This document shows, one piece after another, positions 24,958 to 34,300 of a stretch of DNA of 64,000 nt (position 1 is its first letter; each line of letters opens with the position of its first letter). The position numbers and the translations under genes were made by a program. Origin of the DNA: Verrucomicrobiales bacterium (lineage in GTDB: Bacteria > Verrucomicrobiota > Verrucomicrobiia > Verrucomicrobiales > DEV007); NCBI GenBank assembly GCA_016795385.1, contig JAEUHI010000079.1, forward strand, positions 55,080 to 119,079, read 5' to 3'. The notes under the pieces are model-generated. The model saw only the letters and a program-made list of their open reading frames with translations, had not been told where the DNA came from and did no database searches.

Positions 24958-25363
24958 GTTCGAGGATGGATTTGGATTCGGAGTTGGATTCGAAAAGCGA
25001 AAAGGACCGGTCCCCCGGTCCTCTGCGCCCACAATATCGACAGTTCATCACCGCCGGGATGGCCCGGAGATGAATCACCTTCGACAACCCTGAAACGGCC
25101 GTTTAAAAACTTTCTTAGAAAATTTTAAATTTTTGTTTCCCGGATCTTCCACGGAATCCAGACTGACAGGGGTGGCAGGAAACGGGAAACGGAGTCGCGG
25201 GGCACCGTTTGCGATTCTACTGCCCCCCTCCAGCCTCCCCGGGACCAGATTGAGGACGTGAACCGACTCCGGCTGCCGCTGGACCACGGTGACCGGATCG
25301 CATCGAGAAGGGCGTGAAAAGCATTGATTACGGCGTTCTGAAATAGTAAACGTTCCAGACGCC
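24958..25363. other. 406-bp non-coding region between lipoprotein and giant subtilase gene
   Basis: Divergent intergenic region. From left to right: AGGACCGG (25003-25010) and CCGGTCCT (25015-25022) form a hairpin with loop TCCC, followed on the minus strand by CTTTTCGCTTTTC, so it resembles a leftward terminator or attenuator. AAACGGCCGTTT at 25093-25104 is a perfect palindrome. A strongly AT-rich block spans 25101-25137, the best promoter candidate for either gene. A hairpin at 25331-25364 abuts the start of the subtilase gene. No small ORF with coding character was seen. Confidence 0.5.
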
Positions 25364-25366
25364 GTG
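25331..25366 (+). promoter_or_regulatory. Hairpin covering the GTG start of the giant subtilase gene
   Basis: CGGCGTTCTG (25331-25340) can pair with CAGACGCCG (25356-25364) with a single bulged T; the last paired base is the G of the GTG start codon. No clear Shine-Dalgarno sequence is visible between them. This could limit translation of the very long message. Structural effect is inference. Confidence 0.35.
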
Positions 25367-28300
25367 AAAAGATCCTTGCCCGCGTTACTTCTTCTGGCAA
25401 TCCTCGCCACGGCAATTTGGTTTGGGTTCCGCCAATCCAAGAAATCCGTTTCCGGGGATTCCCCTTCCATTGGCCAAGCCGCCGTGCCTCAAGAACCGGC
25501 CCTAAAGCCCGCATCCACCACCGCGCCTCCGGTCTACGGGGAACAGACCGCCGATTCGGACGCAGCAGGCAAACCCGCCCCGTACGAGACACCGTCGAAC
25601 AACTCGGACCTGCCTGCCGCGAGCGAGCGGGAGCGGTTCCTGCAAGGGGCGCGGATCGTGCAAGAACGGGCCACACCGCCGGACGCAAACGGGAACTTCA
25701 CTAAAAAGCGGGTGATCGAAGTGGAAAACTTCAAATACCGCTACCTGCGCGTGGAGGAATCGTGGACGAAAAACGCCACCACCGGAGAGGAAACGCTCGG
25801 GGAGCAGCTGGTGATGGTGGCAGATCATTTTCTGGTATCGCTGAGAGAGGACGCCAAGGAGGCCGAGTTCGTGGAGACGCTTGAGAAACTCGGGAGCAAG
25901 GTCCGGCGGCATCTTCCGGGTTCGGCGGTTTACCTCGTAGAGATCGGAAGTACGGAGTTGGACGTCTTTGACGCAAAACTCTCGGAGTTTCGTCTGAAGG
26001 CCCCGATGATGAAGGTGGTGGAGCCGGACTACGTGGCCTTCGCGCTTCTCACCCCGAACGATCCCTCCTTCTCTTCCTTGTGGGGCTTGCACAATACCGG
26101 TCAGACCGGAGGCACCGGGGGCGCTGACATCGATGCCCCTGAAGCATGGGATGTTTCGCGGGGCAGTTCCTCCGTGGTCGTGGGCGTGATCGACACGGGG
26201 ATCGATTACACCCATCCCGACCTGGCGGCCAACATGTGGACCAACACCGGGGAGATTCCCAACAATGGAATCGATGACGACGGAAACGGCTACACCGACG
26301 ACACGCGGGGTTGGGACTTCGTCTCGAACGACAACAATCCGGCGGACGACCACTACCACGGGACGCATTGTGCGGGCACGATCGGCGCGGTGGGTGACAA
26401 TGGAGCGGGCGTCGTTGGCGTCTGCCACACCGTACGGCTCATGGCGCTCAAGTTCCTCTCCGGCAGCGGCGGTGGCACCACGTCGGATGCGATCGAGGCA
26501 GTGCTTTATGCGACCGCGAACGGGGCGACCCTCACCTCGAACAGCTGGGGCGGAGGAGGCTACTCGCAAACCCTCAAGGATGCCATCGACGCGGCGGGAA
26601 CAGCCGGACTGCTGTTCGTGGCGGCGGCAGGCAATAACAGCACCAACACGGATCTGTCCCCGTCCTACCCGGCATCCTATGACTCTCCCAATATCATTTC
26701 CGTAGCTGCGAGCGATCATCGCGACGCCCTCGCCTCGTTCACCAATTACGGGGCAACCACGGTGGACCTCGCGGCACCGGGGGTGAGCATCTATTCGACG
26801 AGCCCCGGGAACGGATACCGCTCTCTCAGCGGCACCTCGATGGCCTGTCCGCACGTGGCGGGAGCCTGTGCCCTGATCAAGTCCGCGCGCCCGGCGATGA
26901 ATTGGGCGGAGATCAAGGACTCCATTCTGAACAACGTCAACGGTGTCGCGGGAATGAATGGCAAAGTCCTGAAAAACGGGCGCTTGAACGTCGCCCGCTC
27001 CCTCATCATTGCCACCGAACCTTATGTGACGCTCAACGCGATCTCCCCATCGGATGGCGGCCAACCGGGTTCCTCGGGAAATGGAGACGGGATTCTCAAT
27101 CCGGGCGAAGACATCGCTCTTGGCGTCACCTTGAAGAATGTGGGGGCACAACCCGCCTTGGGAACCTCCACGACCATGACCGTGACCTCGTCTGGAAACC
27201 AAGTCACCGTGCTGCAAGGCAACAAGACCTGGGGAGACATCCCGGTGAACGGCACGGTGAATACGGGGGCGACGCCATTTCTCCTCCGCATCGCTCCCGG
27301 TACTCCGACACCGCATTCCTTCACCATTCGACTGGTGACCACCGACGGGAGCGGCGGCTCGTGGACCTCCGAGGCGCAAATGACCGTGCTCACGAACAGC
27401 ACGATCTCCGGTCGCGTGACGGCAGTCACGGGAGGCGGAGGGATCTCCGGTGCCTTGATCCTCTACAGCGGTCCCTCGAGCGGCAGTACCCTGACCGATT
27501 CGGATGGAACCTATTCGCTGAACCTCACCGACGGCGTCTATGAAATCAGGGCATCGGCCGCGGGATACAATCCATCATCCGCCACCAGCGTGACCGTCCC
27601 ACCGAATGCGACGGCAGTGGATTTTGCATTGGGACGCTCGCGTGTCCAAGTGTCCCCGGGCTCTCTCACGTCCACGCAGTTCGAGGATGCGGTGGCGACG
27701 AAGACATTGACGATATCGAACGACGGCGACCAACCGCTCAGTTTCACGGTGAATACCGCGTTGCGCGAGAGCACGCTCTCCCTTCAGACCACTCCGACGA
27801 TGACTCCCGACGCGATGACCGGGCTTGCGGATTCCGCACCGGAGGTCAACGCGACCGGACAGGAAACACCGCCGTGGGTGGCGGCAGGCGCCACCAAACT
27901 CCCCTTCTTCGACGGTTTCGAAAGTGGCTCGCTCAACGATTGGACGAACGGATCGGGAGCCGGGACACGGCAGGTCGTCTCCACCACGGCCGCTGCCGGC
28001 ACCAAGAGCTTCTACTACGATTACCAGGGCAGCACCGGCCACTTCCATGGCATCAGCCGCAGTTTCGCCTCCGCGTCCAAACCAAAGAGCCTCTCCTTCT
28101 GGATCCGCTCGGGTTCGACGACGACCCATGACGGCTACATCGTACTCACCGACGGCACCTACGGCGACGACCTAATCTGGTTTTTTGCGCGCGGCTCCGG
28201 GAAATTCTACGTGAATGGCAATCTCTCGGGTGGCGACGAGAGTTTCAGCTACCAGGCGAACGTGTGGTACAAAGTGGAGTTCCGTGATTTGGACTGGATC

Positions 28301-31300
28301 TCGAAGAACTTCGACTATTATGTGAACGGCACACTGGTAAAAGCCGACATCCCCTTCCGCAACAGCGCCACGGTCGATGAAGTTTCACAACTCTGGCTCT
28401 ACAATTTCAGCACGGATTCGAAGGCCTGGTGGGACGATATCCGTGTATTGGACAACCGTCTTGATTGGCTGACGGTGGCCCCCGATGGTACCACCCTCTC
28501 TCCCGGGCAGTCTGCCACGCTCACCGTCACCTTCGACGCGACCGACAAGACGGTCGGGAGCTACCCAGGCCAGATCGACATCAGTTCGAACGATCCGGCC
28601 AACCCCGTCGTCAGCGTGCCGGCAACCATGGAGGTGCTGGCAGCACCCAACACTCCTCCCGTGGCGGATCCCCAGTCGGTGACCCTGAACGAGGATACCC
28701 AGGCGGTGATCACACTTAGCGGCAGCGATGCCGAAGGGCATGCCCTCACCGCGCAAGTTCTCTCGCTTCCGGCTCTCGGCAGTCTTTACCAGACAAGCGA
28801 CGGCGTCACCCGTGGCCAGCTGATCACGAGCACTCCGGCCACGGTTTCCCACCCCGGGAAAAAGCTTGTCTATGTGCCGCCACCGAATGCTAACGGATCC
28901 CCTTACGCCAGCTTCCAATTCCTCATGAAGGACAAACGGTCGCAGTCCGGCGCGGCGACGGTCACCCTCCAGGTCGATGCCGTGAACGACCAACCGGTGG
29001 CCTTCAACGACAGCTTCTCCGGCCTGCCGGGACAGGTGATCACACCACTCGCCGTGCTGCTGAACGACCTCGATCCGGACAACGGCCAGACCCTGACGAT
29101 CAGTTCCTTCACACAGGGACAGAGAGGCGCCGTGGCAGACAATGGCAACGGAACCCTGAGCTTCACTCCGGAGGTGAACTTCACCAGCGGCGAAGACTCC
29201 TTCACCTACACCGTCAGCGACGGGGCCGGCGGCTCCTCTACCGCGACGGTCAACATCGCCGTGGGTCTGCTGGCGGCGGGACCATGGCCGATGATGGGCC
29301 GCGACGCGGCGCACACCGGATTTTATCCCGGCACCCTGGATGGAGAGGTGCTCTCGCACGCATGGTCGCTGCAAGTCTCACCCCAGCCGCTGAACCAGGT
29401 TTCCATCGCGGAAGGAAAGGTTTTTGTGACGCCGGACATTTACTACAACGAAACCCAATTTACCGCGGTCGACCTAGCTACAGGGACAGTTGCCTGGAAG
29501 AAGGTCTGGCCGGTTCAAGCGAGATCTTTGAATGGACCGGCTTATTTCAGAGGCGCACTTTACGTGCAACGCGGAAACTCCACCACTTCCGGCGACTCGC
29601 CGCAAATCATCAGTCTTTCTTCGCGAAACGGCACCCAGAACTGGGCAACAAATTTTGCAGCCCAAGGGTATGAGTATCTCCCACCAACAGTCACCGAAGA
29701 CGCAGTTTACATTAATGGTGGCTATTACGGAGGCATGTACGCCTTCGGAAGAGAAACCGGAAATCAGATCTTCTTCAACTCGAATCTCGAGCAATACCAC
29801 AAGTGGACACCATCAGTTTACAACAACAAGGTTTATTCATTTGTAAACGGCAAATTAAACCAGCATCACCTTACAACAGGAGTCATTGAATGGACTGTAG
29901 ACGTGAAATTGGAAACGAGCAGCTACGACATGGACCGTGCCGTAGCCATCGCCGCCGGTGCGGCATTTGCGACAAATTATCGCTATGGTGGAAACGAGCT
30001 TGTATGCATTGATCTGTCCACGCAAACCGTCCGTTGGCGCGTGCAGACGGGATTCACCGGCACCCCCAGCGTTTCCGGCTCTCGCGTCTATGCTTATGAC
30101 ACTTCGGGGAATGTAAAGTCATTCGACGTCAACAGCGGAATTCTTCAAAGAACCTACACGACCGGTATCGGCAGCGGTGGGCTATACCAGCCCATCATCA
30201 CCAACGATGTTCTCATCGCCTCCTCTTCCTCAGGCACCGCCATCCACGATCTGACCACCGGAACCAAAATCCAGAGCATCGCGGCGGGCGGCATCCCGAG
30301 CCTCAGCAACGGCTACCTCCTGCTCGCGGGCACCGACGGCATTCTGCGCTGTTATGCGGTTCTCGGCGCCAACACCGCGCCTGCTGCCACCCCCCTGACC
30401 TCCACCTGCGTCGAGGACGAGACCGTCACCATCACCCTGTCGGGAACCGATACGGATGGAGATTCGCTCACCGCGCTGATTTCTTCGCTGCCGGCCAAAG
30501 GCACGCTTTACCAGACCTCCGACGGCGTGCAGGTCGGAGATCCGATCACGCTCGCACCCGTGATCGTGCGCAATCCGCAGGGCCAGGTCATCTACCGGCC
30601 CGCACCGGACGGATTTGGCAGTCCTTACACCACCTTCAAATTCAAGGTGAACGATGGCATGGTCAGTTCCGCGGAGGCGACCGCTACCGTGAACGTGACC
30701 AACGTCAATGACGCTCCCGTTGCCGTGGACGATGTCGTTTATCTTCGTTCCGGCAGTATTCTTGCCGCCTATACACCAACCGCGAACGACAAGGACGCGG
30801 ATGGCGAAGTCCTTACGATCACGGCCTTCACCCAGCCCTCCAAAGGAGCGTTGACCCAGAATGGCGACGGCAGCCTGCGTTATGTTCCCGAGGTCGGTTT
30901 CACGGAAGGTTCGGACACCTTTCAATACACACTCCAGGATGGAGCCGGAGCCAGCGCTTCCGCCACGGTGCAGATCCTGGTAAGCTCGGCCTACGGCGCA
31001 GAATGGTCGCAGTTCGGGAACGGCCCCGATCACCCGGGTCGTTATCCCGGAGCATTGGGTTCGGAGGCGTGGGTGCAACGCTGGGAGTACGTTTCCACCG
31101 GGACCCTCAATCCCCTGTCGGTGGCGTCAGGGAAGGTCTTTGTCGCACCAACGGGCAATAGCAATGGATACAGCCATCTGATCGCACTTGACGCCGGGAC
31201 GGGTGCAGAGGCTTGGCGTGCAATGCTGACCTCAGGTGGATTGAATCCCCCCAGCTTTCACAAGGGCAAGGTGTATGTGCAGCACAACGTGCATAATGAT

Positions 31301-34300
31301 TATCGGGTTCGCGCTTTCAATGCGGAGAATGGCAGCCAGTTGTGGAGTTCCCCCTACGGATGCCAGGGTTACCGGCATTTTTCGCCAGCAGTCTCCGATC
31401 TTGGTGTCTACATCAACGGAGGGACTTATGGCGGAATCTATGGCTTCGACCAAAATTCAGGCACTCAGAAGTTTTTCAATGGCACTTTGGAACAGGAGGA
31501 TCAGTGGACACCTGCCATTCACGAAGGGAGCGTCTATTCATTTGTGGATGGCCGACTCCGTAACCACCATCCCGAGACCGGCGCGGTGCAATGGTCCCTC
31601 AACCTCACGTGGAACTACGCGAGCATGAACCGCACGATTTGCTGCGACTCCGGGAAAGCCTATCTCACGAATGATTCCGTTGGAGGAGGCGAACTCATCT
31701 GCATCGATCTCGATGAAAGGTCCGTTTCCTGGAAGGTCGGCGGCAGCTTCATCGGAACCCCGGCGATTTCCAACGGTATCGTCTATGCTTGTAGCGGCGG
31801 CCTTGTCAAAGCCTACAACAGTACCAATGGAGTCTGGATCGCGGATTTCACCGCCACGGGCGCGAGCAACCTCAACGGTGCGCCGGTCGTCAGCAGCGAC
31901 CTGCTTTTCGTTGCCTCCTCCAGCAAGACCTACATTTTCCATCTCGCGACCCGAACGCTGCTTCAGACGTTGAATTTCGGCAGCCACATTGCCATCGCCG
32001 ACGATCTTCTCTACCTCTCGTGCTCGGACAACAAGGTGCGCGCCTTCGGCCGTGCGGTCCCCTCCAACCAGATCCCTCTGGCCCAGAGCGCCCAGGTGGG
32101 GATTCCCGAGGAGGCGGAGGTGGCGATCGATCTCGAGGCCACCGATCACGACGGGGAATCTCTCGGCTACGTGATCCGCAGTCTGCCAACCCAGGGCGCC
32201 CTCTATCAAACGGCGGACGGCGGCACCCGCGGCGCGGCCATTACGGTCGTGCCCACCCAGGTTCAGAATGCCGAAGGACGCGTGATCTATCAGGCTCCTC
32301 TCAATGTCTTTGGCAATGGAGTCGGCTCGTTCACCTTCACCGCCCACGACCGCGTTTCGTCCTCCACCGCTGCCACTGTGACGATCAACGTGGCTCCCGT
32401 GAACGATGCGCCGGTCGCCATCGATGACGTCATCGCCCTTCGTCCCGGTGAACCGCTCTCTGATTTCCGTCCCGAGTTAAACGACCGCGATCCCGATGGG
32501 GATACCCTCACGGTGGTCTCCTTTACCCAAGGGGCGAAGGGACAAATCTCGCAAAAGCCCGATGGCTCCCTCGAATACGTGCCCAACGGCGGGTTCGTCT
32601 CAGGCACGGACTCCTTCACTTACACGATTCGCGACGCCGCCAATCTCGAGTCAGAGGCGATGGTTCACCTCACCGTCAGTGACACCCTTGGACGCTCGTG
32701 GCCCACCTTTGGTGCAGGCCCGGAGCATACGGGGTTCCTGCCTATCAGACTCGGCACCGCGGCATTCACCCAACGCTGGCAGACGAACCTCACGAAGACA
32801 CCACACCAGCTCGCCATCGCGGATGGAAAAGTGATCGCCACCCTGAAGGTCTACTCCCAGCCTTCGGCGATTATCGCCCTCGATTCCGCCACCGGGGGAG
32901 AACTCTGGCGTTCCACCGTCACCGGAGCGAATTATGTGAATCCGCCTACCTGGCATGATGGTGACGTGTTTTACCAGTTCTCAAACTCCAGTAACAGCAA
33001 ACTTTATCGACTGAACGGTCTCAACGGAGCGACTGTATGGCAGTCTCCATTCGGAGCACAATTTGAAGAATACTTTGCACCTGCCATCGATCAAACCGGG
33101 GTCTATGTGAATGGCGGCACCTCTGGCGGAATTTATGGTTTCAACCGGACCAACGGAGCCCAAATCTTTTTCACCAGTTTGGACCAGTATGATCAGTGGA
33201 CTCCCACCTTGTACAACGACGGGCTCTACTCATTTGTCAAAGGAGTCCTGAGCAGTCACAACAAAGGCAGCGGCGCGATCCTCTGGAGCCTCGATTTTGG
33301 CTGGAAGTGGTCAGGCTACGATATGAACCGGACCACCGCCTGCGCGGATGGTCTACTCTTCCTGATCAACGATTCCGTCACGATCCCCTCGGGCGATCAG
33401 GAACTCATCGGCGTCGATCTCGGGTCGCGTGCCGTCGCCTGGAAAGTGAAGGGTCGCTTCACCGGTACTCCGGCAGTGGCTCATGAGACGGTCTTTGCGA
33501 TCTCGGGAAGCACGAAGAACTCCGTCCGCGCCTACGATGCTCAAACGGGCGCATTCCTCGCCAGCTACAATCTCCCCGGCAGCGACACCAACCTCGCCGT
33601 GCAGCCCATCGTCACCGCAGACACCCTCATTGTCTCGTCCGCCTCCAAAACCTACCTTTTCGATCTCGCCAGCCGGGCCTTGCGGCAGACCATTCCGTAC
33701 GGTGGCAATATCAGTCTCGCCAGCGAATCGCTCTTCATCGCTTCGAGCGACGGCAATGTCCGTTGTTTCCGCATACCCAGTGCGCTGAACATTCCTCCTG
33801 CCGCCCTCTCGCAAACTTCGGGCACTGGGGAGGATACGCCGGTGGCGCTCACCCTCCAAGGGACGGATGCGGATGGCGACCCGCTCAACTTTGCCGTCAC
33901 CACCCTGCCCGCGCTCGGCACTCTCCATCAGACCGTAGATGGAATCACGCCTGCCGCGGCTATCACGAACGTTCCGGCCCTCGTCACCCATGCGGGTGGG
34001 AAAGTCGTCTATCGCCCGCCTACGGACCGTCATGGCAGTACGCTCACCACCTTCCAATTCTCCTCCAGTGACGGCAGGGCGAATTCCGCACCCGCCACCG
34101 TCACCATCAACGTCCAGCCCGTCAATGACGCTCCCGTGGCCCGCCCCGACTCGCGCATGGCGGCCCCCGGACAGGTCCTCAGTCCCCTTCGCGAGCTGCT
34201 GAACGATTTCGATATCGATGGAGACGCTCTCACCCTCACCTCTTTCACCCAGCCGACCCTCGGGAGCGTCGTGCGGAATTCCGACGGCACCCTTCGTTAT

